This document shows, in pieces, positions 34,003 to 42,516 of a DNA stretch of 64,000 bases. A model generated the notes under the pieces. That model did not search any database. It was not told the origin of the DNA and worked only from the letters and a program-made list of their open reading frames with translations. The position numbers were made by a program, and so were the translations under genes. The stretch comes from Candidatus Gastranaerophilales bacterium. Lineage in GTDB: Bacteria > Cyanobacteriota > Vampirovibrionia > Gastranaerophilales > Gastranaerophilaceae. The stretch is taken from NCBI GenBank assembly GCA_900552525.1, contig UNSK01000002.1:38257-102256 (forward strand). The letters are read 5' to 3'. Position 1 is the first letter of the stretch, and the number at the start of each line of letters is the position of its first letter.

Positions 34003-34341
34003 TTATTTTTTGAAAATAAAAAATACTGCAAGGATTATGAAAATAAATCCTATCAGATAATTCCATTTGAACTCTTCTCTCAGATACCACACAGAGAAGA
34101 ATGCAAAAACAGTGAGTGTAATAACTTCCTGAATAGTTTTAAGCTGAACAGCGTTGTAGCAGTTGTACCCTATTCTGTTAGCCGGCACCTGAAAACAATA
34201 TTCAAAAAACGCAATCCCCCAACTTGCAAGAATTACAATAACCAGCGGCAGACTCCTGAATCTGAGATGACCGTACCACGCAAAAGTCATAAAAATATTT
34301 GAGATTAATAATAATATTATTGGTGCGATATGTCTTAACAT
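34003..34341 (-). CDS. DUF486 family small membrane protein
   Basis: The protein has 112 residues and four membrane helices. ISNIFMTFAWYGHL near the start and the NAVQLKTIQEVITL segment are typical of the DUF486/COG3169 family of the drug/metabolite transporter superfamily. The molecular role is unknown. It precedes rimO by 14 bases on the same strand and probably shares its transcript. Confidence 0.85.
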   Translation of the reverse strand: MLRHIAPIILLLISNIFMTFAWYGHLRFRSLPLVIVILASWGIAFFEYCFQVPANRIGYNCYNAVQLKTIQEVITLTVFAFFSVWYLREEFKWNYLIGFIFIILAVFFIFKK

Positions 34342-34411
34342 AATTAAATTTTACCATGATAGCAAAAAATTTTTCACAAGTTTTATAACTATACACGAAA
34401 AGAAATTTGTT

Positions 34412-34797
34412 ATGAATGTTAATTTGACCCCGCAAATAAAACAATCTCCAAATTTTAAGTCAGTAAGCATTGTTCAGGTTTCGAAAAAAGCATTCGCAAA
34501 TCCTGAAAACTTTAAAGCTTGTTCAAAATCTATTCGTTCTATATTTTTACGAAAGAACATAAACAACGTTTTGACGATGCTTTCAAAGGACAAATGAAAA
34601 TGTTATTTGGTTACGTCAGAGAAGGTGTAAATATATATTCAGGTGATGAACGAATGTCAACGATTTATCCAGATTTAAAGAGAAGTGCTACTGTTGATAC
34701 GGTAATAGATGAAATGGCCGCCAAAGTACTGGTTAAGAAGTTTAAGCTCGATAGTCTGGATGAAATAAAAAATATTGTTAAAGATTTAGATGTTTAA
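34412..34797 (+). pseudogene. Frameshifted small gene with N-terminal NFKS motif
   Basis: Two overlapping frames make one plausible protein of about 128 residues. The first frame starts MNVNLTPQIKQSPNFKS and reads well to about 34540. The second reads FYIFTKEHKQRFDDAFKGQ onward to the stop at 34797. The switch is a -1 (or +2) shift near the T5 run at 34547-34551. It may be a true mutation or a sequence error. The run ATTTTTA is not a canonical slippery heptamer, so programmed frameshifting is less likely. The product is unknown, but the N-terminal motif is shared with four other proteins here. A hairpin terminator follows. Confidence 0.6.
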
Positions 34798-34799
34798 TA

Positions 34800-34823
34800 A
34801 AAAGGGCGTTTAGCGCCCTTTAA
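34800..34823 (+). terminator. Terminator after the frameshifted gene
   Basis: AAAGGGCG and CGCCCTTT form the stem around TTTAG. Confidence 0.75.
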
Positions 34824-34893
34824 CTTTACGCCCATGTCTGTTTATGTTAGAATTTATGCATTATTTGAAGAGCTATAGGAAGGAGAATTATAA

Positions 34894-35838
34894 ATGGCAC
34901 AGAGAATTGGTATTGACGTAGGCGGAACCAATGTTAAAATCGCGCTTGTAAGCGATAAAGGAAAAATTATTTATTCAAATTCTATCCCGACAAGAGCGGA
35001 GATGGGTTATGAATATACAATTAACAGTATGAAAGATGCAATCAGAGATTTGCTGAAAGAAACAAAAATGAAAGCAGCTGATATTGAAGGTATTGGCTTT
35101 GGTTTTCCTGGACAGATTGACTGCAAAAAAGGCGTAGTAAGACTTGCTCCTAATATTCCGGGCTGGGTTAATGTCCCTATCGCAAGTATTATGGAAAAAG
35201 AATTTGGTATTCCTACCCGTGTTGATAATGATGTAAGAACTGCAGCTCTTGGCGAATTAAATTACGGTGCCGGCGTAGGATGCGAAAACCTTGTTTGTAT
35301 TACAGTCGGAACTGGTATCGGTTCAGGACTTGTTATTAACAGCAAACTCGTAAGAGGTGCAGATAACGCAGCAGGTGAAATCGGACATATAAAATTGAAT
35401 ATGCAGGGCGGTCCTCTTTGCGGATGCGGCGACAGAGGCTGTCTTGAAGCCTATGCGTCAGGCCCTAGCATTGTTGCTATGGCAGAAGAATATATAAGAG
35501 GCGGAAAGTCAACCAAGTACAGAGAACTTGCAAACCCTGATATAACTCCGTATATTGTGGCTGTAGCTGCAAAAGAAGGCGATCCTGTTGCAAAACAGAT
35601 TTTTAGAATTATGGGTGAATATATCGGAATGGGTCTGGTAAGCGTTGTTAACCTTCTTAATCCTGAAAAAATTATTATTGGCGGCGGTGTTGCTGATGCC
35701 GGTGATATTCTTCTTGATCCGATAAGAGAAACAATTGCTAAACGTGCAATGACTATTCAGCGAGAAGTAGAAGTTGTTCCGGCTCAGTTAGGAAACACTG
35801 CCGGTGTAATTGGCGCAAGCTTATTGATTAAATCATAG
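34894..35838 (+). CDS. ROK family sugar kinase, probably glucokinase
   Basis: This enzyme phosphorylates glucose or a related sugar with ATP. The protein has 314 residues. IGIDVGGTNVKIALV is the ATP phosphate loop, VDNDVRTAALGE holds the catalytic Asp, and ITVGTGIGSGLV the second phosphate motif. The ROK zinc motif is GEIGHIKL...CGCGDRGCLEAYAS. AGGAAGGAG precedes the start. Substrate specificity is inferred from the family. Confidence 0.88.
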   Translation: MAQRIGIDVGGTNVKIALVSDKGKIIYSNSIPTRAEMGYEYTINSMKDAIRDLLKETKMKAADIEGIGFGFPGQIDCKKGVVRLAPNIPGWVNVPIASIMEKEFGIPTRVDNDVRTAALGELNYGAGVGCENLVCITVGTGIGSGLVINSKLVRGADNAAGEIGHIKLNMQGGPLCGCGDRGCLEAYASGPSIVAMAEEYIRGGKSTKYRELANPDITPYIVAVAAKEGDPVAKQIFRIMGEYIGMGLVSVVNLLNPEKIIIGGGVADAGDILLDPIRETIAKRAMTIQREVEVVPAQLGNTAGVIGASLLIKS

Positions 35839-35873
35839 AAAAAAGGCTTCCAATCGGAAGCCTTTTTTTTTGT
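35839..35873 (+). terminator. Terminator between ROK kinase and transglycosylase
   Basis: AAAAAGGCTTCC and GGAAGCCTTTTT form the stem around AATC, with long A and T flanks, usable by both convergent genes. Confidence 0.9.
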
Positions 35874-35876
35874 TTG

Positions 35877-36491
35877 CTATAAAATTTCCATAACCGGATC
35901 TGAGTGTCTTATTTCAGGAATTTCCTTCAAGTTAGGAAGCTCAATCGGTTTAGGTGTATTTTTTGCTTCGGCTGCTTTTTCCGGCATCGGAGCCTTTGCC
36001 TGTTTAACTTTTGCGATAGCAGGATCAGGATTTGCCTTTTGTCTGTTGTATTCAAGCATAATCTGGTTGACAAATCTCTTTGTTTCGCCGTATGGAGGTA
36101 TTTGGCCGCCGAATTTTTTTACATTTCCCGGGCCTGCATTGTAAGCTGCAAGCGCAAGTTCTGTAGAACCGAACATTTTATACATCATTTTATAATAAGT
36201 AAGTCCGGCTTTAATGTTTTCACTCAAGTAATAAGGGTTAAAGCCCATTCTGTGGGCAGTAGACGGAAGCAGCTGGAAAACTCCGACTGCACCGTAAGGA
36301 CTTTTCAGCTCGTGTCTGAAGCCTGATTCTTTCTTAGCAATGCTTAATGCTAATGCGGGGTCAACATTCATCTCAATTGAATGTTTTACTATGGTTTCTT
36401 TAATTACACTCTCAGGAGTTGGAGCAGCTTGCACCCTAACGCATAGCAAAGCCAGCAATGCAATAGTTGTTAAGACTGTTTTTCTAATCAT
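35877..36491 (-). CDS. SLT-domain lytic transglycosylase
   Basis: This enzyme cleaves the glycan strands of peptidoglycan in the periplasm. The protein has 204 residues. The signal peptide ends at VQAAP. The SLT domain (about 35-140) has SIAKKESGF with the catalytic Glu, SPYGAVGVFQLLPSTA and AYNAGPGNV. The C-terminal 60 residues are Lys/Pro-rich and unstructured. GAGGATTTCA precedes the ATG. The roughly 200-base GC-rich, structured leader upstream suggests RNA-level control. Confidence 0.92.
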   Translation of the reverse strand: MIRKTVLTTIALLALLCVRVQAAPTPESVIKETIVKHSIEMNVDPALALSIAKKESGFRHELKSPYGAVGVFQLLPSTAHRMGFNPYYLSENIKAGLTYYKMMYKMFGSTELALAAYNAGPGNVKKFGGQIPPYGETKRFVNQIMLEYNRQKANPDPAIAKVKQAKAPMPEKAAEAKNTPKPIELPNLKEIPEIRHSDPVMEIL

Positions 36492-36794
36492 TGAAATCCT
36501 CTTATATTATTTGTAAATTGGATTCTGTATACTATTCTCAAAAATCCTCCCTACGGTTTCACTTTGTTCTCGCTTAGTTCCCATCAAAGCGTCTTTCCTA
36601 AATTTTTAGCTATCCTGTACAAGCCCCGACGGCTCATGACTAAAAACTTGTTAGGCGACTATCTCTGTTGTTCCCCGCGCTCCGGCTTGGATAAATAATT
36701 ATACAGAATTTATGTCAAATCCATATTAATACAAAAAAGAAATTTTTTCAACCCTTTTGTTGTAAAATGTACACTTAATAGCCTTACCGGCTAT
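36492..36794 (-). ncRNA. Structured leader RNA candidate upstream of the transglycosylase
   Basis: This 303-base stretch has no coding, and its middle (about 36540-36695) is much richer in G+C than its surroundings. A closing stem pairs GGCTTG-GATA (36684-36693) with TATC...CAAGCC (36611-36625). CGCTT/AAGCG and CTAAA/TTTAG hairpins follow on the minus strand. On that strand the 5' part reads CCGGAGCGCGGGGAAC, which recalls the GGAGCGGGGGAACC element of c-di-AMP (ydaO) riboswitches, known to control cell-wall hydrolases. The other conserved ydaO blocks are not clearly present, so the class is open. TTGACA lies at 36713-36718 (minus). Confidence 0.4.
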
Positions 36795-37121
36795 TTATAC
36801 AATGCTGAATTTTCGGTTAAGCAGACGGTGTTTACCGCACAGAAAATCTTCTTCCGTTGTATAGAGATTGATGAACTTATCAAAATTCATTAACGTAAGA
36901 AGTGAGAATATATCAGATTGTATATTGAAAAATCCTGCCTTAAACTCCCTTGCTGCATCCAAGAAATCTATTGTACAGTCCTGAACATAGCTTAAATCAA
37001 GCCCTACAGTCTGATGAGCATGAGATTTTAACTCTTCAACGAGCCTGTTAGTTTCTCTTGCATCCAGTTTTGGACTCAGAGGGGTTATAATGCAAAATTT
37101 TTGTGAACTCTGGATTTCCAT
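36795..37121 (-). CDS. STAS-domain protein
   Basis: The protein has 108 residues. ITPLSPKLDARETNRLVEELKS, then VGLDLSYVQDCTIDFLDAAREF, match the beta-alpha pattern of STAS (anti-anti-sigma) domains. The phospho-site position holds Asp-Cys-Thr (DCTIDFL), so a threonine could be regulated. No anti-sigma kinase or phosphatase is nearby. It could also be a stand-alone NTP-binding STAS module. The start is next to the AT-rich region of the small-peptide module, on the other strand. Confidence 0.8.
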   Translation of the reverse strand: MEIQSSQKFCIITPLSPKLDARETNRLVEELKSHAHQTVGLDLSYVQDCTIDFLDAAREFKAGFFNIQSDIFSLLTLMNFDKFINLYTTEEDFLCGKHRLLNRKFSIV

Positions 37122-37215
37122 ATTATTATTTTAATAAGATTTGTGTGGAATATTAATTACCCGAAATTATGAAAAATCTCCAACTAAGGTATTATAAAAT
37201 TTTGTAAAGTTATTG

Positions 37216-37307
37216 TATAATAATTTTGCATGTAATAACGTGTAAGGACGTTTCTGACGACCATTCTCGAACAACAGTATTACGGTCATATAGTCGAGAA
37301 AGGAGGT
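37216..37307 (+). promoter_or_regulatory. Promoter and hairpin leader of the 37313 small ORF
   Basis: A TATAAT box (37216-37221) has no clear -35. The leader stem TTCTCGA (37264-37270) / TCGAGAA (37294-37300) ends on the Shine-Dalgarno AAAGGAGGT (37299-37307). GTAATA near 37230 can pair with TATTAC inside the loop (37278-37283), so an alternative fold is possible. Confidence 0.55.
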
Positions 37308-37312
37308 CGCAC

Positions 37313-37384
37313 ATGACAGAATGGCTAATAAAAATAGCTATCACCTTGTTAGTACTGATAGCTACTTTACAAACTGTCTTGTAA
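37313..37384 (+). CDS. 23-residue hydrophobic membrane peptide (toxin-like)
   Basis: The peptide starts MTEWLIKIAITLLVLIATL and ends TVL, one membrane helix with a short charged N-terminus. The ribosome site AAAGGAGGT is among the strongest in the window and is well spaced. The stop codon lies inside the 5' arm of a stable hairpin (37379-37430). Peptides of this size and shape occur as type I toxins (for example Ibs or TisB-like) or as small regulators of membrane complexes. No antisense RNA promoter was identified. It sits between the STAS gene and smc, and is not part of either. Confidence 0.6.
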   Translation: MTEWLIKIAITLLVLIATLQTVL

Positions 37385-37430
37385 AGGAAACGGTCAAGCT
37401 CTAGTTCCAGCTAGGGCTTTTCCTTTACAA
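37379..37430 (+). other. Stable hairpin overlapping the small-ORF stop codon
   Basis: TTGTAAAGGAAA (37379-37390) and TTTCCTTTACAA (37419-37430) form a 12-bp stem. An upper stem AGCTCTAG/CTAGGGCT (37397-37418) sits above a six-base bulge. There is no T-run on the plus strand, so it looks like a stabilising or regulatory structure more than a classical terminator. Confidence 0.65.
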
Positions 37431-37486
37431 AAACATTATAACCTATTTAGTTATGATTTTCAAGTCTGGTTATGCGAACCTGATTA

Positions 37487-37516
37487 TTGACACGGAGTTG
37501 TTTTCTGTAGTAATCT
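37487..37516 (+). promoter_or_regulatory. Promoter for smc
   Basis: TTGACA (37487-37492) and TAATCT (37511-37516) are 18 bases apart. They lie about 35 bases before the smc ATG. Confidence 0.5.
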
Positions 37517-37549
37517 AAATACAGACATGTCTTTTATGGGAAGGGATTT

Positions 37550-40500
37550 ATGTACATAAAACAGTTGGAGATAGACAACTTTAAGTCGTTTGCGAATAAA
37601 GTCGATATTCCTATGCTGCAAGGTTTTACAACCATTTCAGGGCCGAACGGCTCAGGAAAGAGCAATATTATCGATAGTATTCTTTTCGCTCTCGGGCTTT
37701 CAACAAGCCGTACGCTCCGTGCTGAAAAGCTCTTCCACCTTATATCAACCTACAATAAAAGAAACGAAGCCTTTGTAAAAGTTACTTTCGGCGAAACCGA
37801 GGACGGTGATTTTTCTGTGGCAAGGCGCATCAGAAAATCTTCGCAGGGATTTAATAGTATTTACTATCTTGATGACAAGATTGCAACGCTTTCTGATATT
37901 CACGCAAAACTTGAAAAATACAACATTACGCCTAACAGTTACAACGTAATGATGCAGGGCGATGTAATGAGTATTACAAACTGTACGCCGGGCGAGCGCC
38001 GTAAAATTATTGATGAAATTGCTGGTATTGCAGACTTTGACAGGCGTATAGAACAAGCAACAAATGAGTTGGATACCGTTGAAAAACGTGTAGTTAATTC
38101 AACCCTTATTCTTAACGAGGTTAACACCCGTCTTGAACAGCTTAAGGAAGAAAAAGAAGTTGCACTAAAGTATCAAAAGCTTAAGGAAGAAAAAAACGGT
38201 TTAGAAAGTCAGATAAATACGGTTAAGTTTTTTGACTTGCGCAGAAATATTGAAAAAGCGCATGAAAATATTCTTGAATTTACCAAAAAGAAAAAGGAAG
38301 AAGAATTAAAGTCAAAAGATTTGGAAGAACGGCTTAAACTCATCAAAGAGAAGTATGATGAGATTTCCAAAACAATTACGGAAAAAGGCGAAGGCCATCA
38401 GCTTGAATTAAAGCAAAAAGCCGAGGAAATCAAAGGTTCTATTGCGCGGAAAAATTCTTCAATCGTGTTTGCTGACAAACAAATTCAGGATAACCTTAAA
38501 ACAATTGAGAATACCAAAAACGGTATTGAAGTTCAGCAGGGAAAAATTAAGGATTCAGAGCTGAAAATTTCGCTCAAACAGGATGAGATTAAGGGCATTG
38601 AGAAGAATATAGAGGAGCAGAAGGCTGTTCTGCATAAAATTCTTGAAGATATGTCTGGTTTGAATGAAACAGCTGAGAAACATATAGAAAAACGAAATAC
38701 ATTAAGAAAAGAGCTGGAAGCTTTGCAGGATAAGGAAACAAAGCTTATTCAAAAGCAGGCTCCGCTGGAAGCAGATTTGTCAACGAAGAAAAAATCTCTT
38801 GAAGATGCAAGGGGTAAATTGGCTGAACTTGAGGCATTCAAAGCGAATTTCTCTGAAACAAAAGCTTCAAAAGAACTTTTGATAGAACAATTAGGTAAAG
38901 AACTTGACGATTTCAAAATTATCCTTAAGAACACATTGTATGAATATGATAAGACTAAAAATGAAATCACAGACATGGACTACGACCTTCAAGCTGCACG
39001 TAAGAAAATATATCAGCTTGAAGCAGTTAAGCAAGCGAACGAAGATGCTAACCTCGGACGTGCGGTTGATACAGTTATAGGAGCGAACATCAGCGGTGTT
39101 CACGCACCTCTTATGAAACTGGGTCAGGTTGACGAAGAGTATTCTACTGCAATGGAAATCGCAGTTGGCGGAAGAATGGCTCACATTGTTGTTGATGATG
39201 AGCATGTTGCTTCAACCTGTATTGAACTCTTGAAATCTTCAAACGCCGGCAGAGCAACATTTGTTCCGCTTAACAAAATTGTTAAATGTCCAAGAAGCCT
39301 TAGTCTTCCGAAAGATAAGGGTGTAATTGACTTCGCGATTAACCTGATTGACTTTGACGATGAGTATTTGAACGCTTTCTATTATGCAGTCGGCGAAACT
39401 CTTGTTGTTGAGGATAGAAGTGTTGCAAACAAATTAATCGGAAAGTATAGAATGGTTACGCTCTCCGGCGACCTGTTTGAAAAATCAGGTTCAATTACGG
39501 GCGGTGCTGTTCGTAAAACGGGCTTGAAGTTCGCGCAAAACTCCGACAGTGAAATTGATACGCTTAAATCAAGGCTTAAGGATATGGAATCAAAATATGC
39601 AGCTTTGATTTCTAAGCGTTCTTCTCTTGAAGGAAAAATGGAAGATGTCAGAGGTAAATATTCTTCTTCTACGACTGAATTTAACAAGGCGAAACTTGAA
39701 CTTGCTAACCTAGAAACAAGTTTTGCAAACACACAGCAAAACATTGATGAAAAACAGGAGTTCATTAAAGTTACTGAGCCGGAAATTACGTCAATAGAAA
39801 AAACGCTGGACAAGATTGAAGAAGAACATATTGATATTTCTGAAAAAATGACAGATGTTCAGACTTCAATCACAGAAGTAGAAAAGCTTATGAACGATGC
39901 TGACCTTAAGGATTTGAAAGAGAAAACAGCCGGAGTCGAAGCTGAGATTAAGCGCTATGAAAAGAATATGGCGGATGCGAATAACGAAATCGAAGGTCTG
40001 CACCAGAGAATTGATTTTATAAATACAACAATCAAAACGCATAATGATACGATAGAGCGTTCTCTTGGCGTTAATAAAGATTTGGAGCTTGATAAAGCTA
40101 AATTTGCAGAAGAAATTAAAGGTTTGAATGAGCAGCTTGAAGTTCTGGAAATTCAGATTAAGGAGATTACCGACAAGCTGGGTGAACTCTTAAAACAGAG
40201 GGATGATATTAACAAAGACCTTGTTGATATTGAAACTCAGAGAAACCTTAAGGCTTCTGATATTGAGAAAATTGCCGAGCAGATAGAATCTTTCAAGGCC
40301 AGAAGACGCGAGTTAGAGCCTCAGCTTGAAGAAACAAGAAGTGTTCTTACTGAGGCGGGGGTAAATATTAATGAACTTACGCCTGTTGAGATGTCGATTG
40401 AAGAAATTACTTCCCGTATTCAGCGTTTACAAAAGCGTATGGATGATTTGGGCGCTGTTAATATGAAAGCGCTGGAAGATTTTGAAAACGTATCTGCACG

Positions 40501-41041
40501 CCAGCAGGAACTCCATAGCCAGATTGAAACTTTGAGTCATGAAAGAGAACAAATCTTAGAAAGAATGCGCGGGTATGAGGATTTGAAGAAAGAAACTTTC
40601 CTCAAAACTTATAATGTGATTAATGAAAACTTTAAAGATATATTCCACAGGCTTTCTGATGGTGAAGGTACTTTAATTCTGGAAAATGAGGAAAAACCTT
40701 TTGAAGGCGGGCTTGATATTGAGGCGCAGCCGAGAGATAAAAAGAAGCAGCGTCTTGCGGGTATGTCGGGCGGAGAAAAGGCTTTAACAGCGCTTTCTTT
40801 CGTATTTGCTATTCAAAAGTATATGCCGGCTCCTTTCTATGCGTTTGACGAAGTTGATGCAAGTTTGGATGGTATAAATGTAGAAAAATTAGCGCATATC
40901 GTTCAGTCGCAGGCTGAAACGACTCAGTTTATTGTTGTAAGCCACAGAAAACCAATGATTGAATCTGCAAACAGGACAATCGGGGTTACGCAGAAGGAAA
41001 AAGGAATTTCAAAGGTTACAGGGGTTAAGCTGAGGGATTAA
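37550..41041 (+). CDS. smc: Chromosome segregation protein SMC
   Basis: SMC is an ATP-driven DNA-entrapping protein that organises and segregates the chromosome. The protein has 1163 residues, full length. The N-terminal head has Walker A GPNGSGKSNIIDS. Long coiled coils (about 170-500 and 660-1000) flank the hinge (about 505-650, with GGRMAHIVVDDE and SGSITGGAVRK). The C-terminal head has the ABC signature AGMSGGEKALTALSF and Walker B FYAFDEVDASLD. scpA follows after 52 bases and scpB overlaps scpA, so the three condensin genes form one operon. AAGGG precedes the ATG. Confidence 0.97.
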   Translation: MYIKQLEIDNFKSFANKVDIPMLQGFTTISGPNGSGKSNIIDSILFALGLSTSRTLRAEKLFHLISTYNKRNEAFVKVTFGETEDGDFSVARRIRKSSQGFNSIYYLDDKIATLSDIHAKLEKYNITPNSYNVMMQGDVMSITNCTPGERRKIIDEIAGIADFDRRIEQATNELDTVEKRVVNSTLILNEVNTRLEQLKEEKEVALKYQKLKEEKNGLESQINTVKFFDLRRNIEKAHENILEFTKKKKEEELKSKDLEERLKLIKEKYDEISKTITEKGEGHQLELKQKAEEIKGSIARKNSSIVFADKQIQDNLKTIENTKNGIEVQQGKIKDSELKISLKQDEIKGIEKNIEEQKAVLHKILEDMSGLNETAEKHIEKRNTLRKELEALQDKETKLIQKQAPLEADLSTKKKSLEDARGKLAELEAFKANFSETKASKELLIEQLGKELDDFKIILKNTLYEYDKTKNEITDMDYDLQAARKKIYQLEAVKQANEDANLGRAVDTVIGANISGVHAPLMKLGQVDEEYSTAMEIAVGGRMAHIVVDDEHVASTCIELLKSSNAGRATFVPLNKIVKCPRSLSLPKDKGVIDFAINLIDFDDEYLNAFYYAVGETLVVEDRSVANKLIGKYRMVTLSGDLFEKSGSITGGAVRKTGLKFAQNSDSEIDTLKSRLKDMESKYAALISKRSSLEGKMEDVRGKYSSSTTEFNKAKLELANLETSFANTQQNIDEKQEFIKVTEPEITSIEKTLDKIEEEHIDISEKMTDVQTSITEVEKLMNDADLKDLKEKTAGVEAEIKRYEKNMADANNEIEGLHQRIDFINTTIKTHNDTIERSLGVNKDLELDKAKFAEEIKGLNEQLEVLEIQIKEITDKLGELLKQRDDINKDLVDIETQRNLKASDIEKIAEQIESFKARRRELEPQLEETRSVLTEAGVNINELTPVEMSIEEITSRIQRLQKRMDDLGAVNMKALEDFENVSARQQELHSQIETLSHEREQILERMRGYEDLKKETFLKTYNVINENFKDIFHRLSDGEGTLILENEEKPFEGGLDIEAQPRDKKKQRLAGMSGGEKALTALSFVFAIQKYMPAPFYAFDEVDASLDGINVEKLAHIVQSQAETTQFIVVSHRKPMIESANRTIGVTQKEKGISKVTGVKLRD

Positions 41042-41093
41042 ACTCCTGAATTTGAAGGAGTACTCAAGGGAAGAAACAAATTAAAATACAAAT

Positions 41094-41972
41094 ATGGCAG
41101 TAAATAATATAGACAGCACGAATATTTTACATCAGCAGGAGAAAAGCTTTGTTCAGGAAGCAGAAGTCGATGGTATAGAAATCCTTGTTAATATGGCAAA
41201 ACAAGGAAAAATCGACCCGTGGAATGTTGATATTGTTGAGGTTACGGATAAATATCTTATGCACCTTTTCCAATCAAAAGCGCAGAATTTGCGGCTAACC
41301 GGCAGAACTTTATTATTTGCAGCTATTCTTTTAAAGCTTAAGTCAAATGTTCTGGAGGGAATTGATGTTCTTGATTTTGAACCTCAGCATCAGGACGAAT
41401 TTAATTATGATGACGAAATGCCTCTTGACTATGAGGAAGAGTATATTCCGACAAATAATGTGATTTCTATTGACGAAGTTTTGCAGAGAAGAACAAGCGT
41501 AAGGCTTAATCATAACCGCGTTGTTACACTGCGTGACTTAATCCGTCAATTGGAATTTTATGAAATGCTTGATAAAAAGCAGTCTTTGAAAAACGCTCAC
41601 GAGCGTGCAAAAAGACGTGTTCAAAATTATGCAAGACTTTCACCTGATGATATTATTAACCTTGCGCATGATGAGTATATCGAAAACGGGGTTCAGCGGC
41701 TGAAAGCTAATCTTTCTGAAATTTTGAGCAGGCAGGATAAGATTGAATTAAATGAACTTACGCTTCTGGGGATGGATAAGATTAGCGCTTATATTTCACT
41801 TCTGTTTCTTACAGTTGAAAGTGATTATGATTTGGAGCAGGATGAGTTTTACGGTGATTTATACGTAATTAAGCGTGAGGAAAATCCAGCAGAAGAATTG
41901 GATAGAAGTATAAATAATGTACAAAATATTTTAGCGGAGGAAACGAATGGAACAGTTGAAATCCAGAATTGA
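41094..41972 (+). CDS. scpA: Segregation and condensation protein A
   Basis: ScpA is the kleisin that bridges the SMC heads. The protein has 292 residues. EILVNMAKQGKIDPWNVDIVEVTDKYL is the conserved N-terminal signature that binds the SMC neck. The acidic mid-region leads to a C-terminal winged helix (LNELTLLGMDKISAYISLLFLTVE). scpB starts inside its last 26 bases. Confidence 0.95.
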   Translation: MAVNNIDSTNILHQQEKSFVQEAEVDGIEILVNMAKQGKIDPWNVDIVEVTDKYLMHLFQSKAQNLRLTGRTLLFAAILLKLKSNVLEGIDVLDFEPQHQDEFNYDDEMPLDYEEEYIPTNNVISIDEVLQRRTSVRLNHNRVVTLRDLIRQLEFYEMLDKKQSLKNAHERAKRRVQNYARLSPDDIINLAHDEYIENGVQRLKANLSEILSRQDKIELNELTLLGMDKISAYISLLFLTVESDYDLEQDEFYGDLYVIKREENPAEELDRSINNVQNILAEETNGTVEIQN

Positions 41973-42516
41973 AGCCGTTTTATTTGTAACCGCAAAAGTG
42001 CTTCAAATTAAGGATATTGCAGAAATTCTGGAAGAAGAGCCGGAAAAAGTTGAGGAGGCGCTTCTGGAATTAATTATGGATTACGCTTCCAGAGAAGGAG
42101 CGTTAGAAATTGATGACGAGAACGGGTATATTTTACAGGTTAAAGAAGAACATCTTGATATTGTTGAGAAACTTTGTCCTGTTGAGTTAAAACCTCCTGT
42201 CTTGAAAACATTGACAGTAATTGCACTGAAAGAACCTATAAGACAGTCGCTGCTTAAAGATTTGCGCGGGTCTAATGCGTATGAACATGTGCAGGAACTT
42301 TTGGAAAAGGGGCTTATTTCCAGACATAAGGATAAGAACGGACGCTCTTTTAATATAAAAACAACTCCTAAGTTTGCCGAGTATTTTAAGCTCAAAGGCG
42401 ATGTCAGAGCGCTGGTTAAGACTCTTAACATAGACAAAGGGGTAAAAGACGATGAAGAAGATGCACGTCAAGCTGCTCCACCGGTTGAAAAAGGGGTAAA
42501 AGGCGATGAGGGGTAG
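41947..42516 (+). CDS. scpB: Segregation and condensation protein B
   Basis: ScpB dimers bind ScpA in the condensin complex. The protein has 189 residues with two winged-helix domains: SRIEAVLFVTAKVLQIKDIAEIL, then TLTVIALKEPIRQSLLKDLRG and the closing RSFNIKTTPKFAEYF. The C-terminal tail is charged and holds a short duplication (KGVKDDEE and KGVKGDEG). It overlaps scpA and the next gene. Confidence 0.94.
   Translation: MEQLKSRIEAVLFVTAKVLQIKDIAEILEEEPEKVEEALLELIMDYASREGALEIDDENGYILQVKEEHLDIVEKLCPVELKPPVLKTLTVIALKEPIRQSLLKDLRGSNAYEHVQELLEKGLISRHKDKNGRSFNIKTTPKFAEYFKLKGDVRALVKTLNIDKGVKDDEEDARQAAPPVEKGVKGDEG

Noticed and set aside
34540-34555. Programmed -1 frameshift at the T5 run
   Set aside because: ATTTTTA does not fit the X-XXY-YYZ slippery pattern and no downstream pseudoknot is evident, so mutation or error is more likely.
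34519-34797. Independent small gene starting at the TTG at 34519
   Set aside because: No ribosome site precedes it, and its first residues overlap a better-supported upstream frame. A frameshifted single gene explains both.
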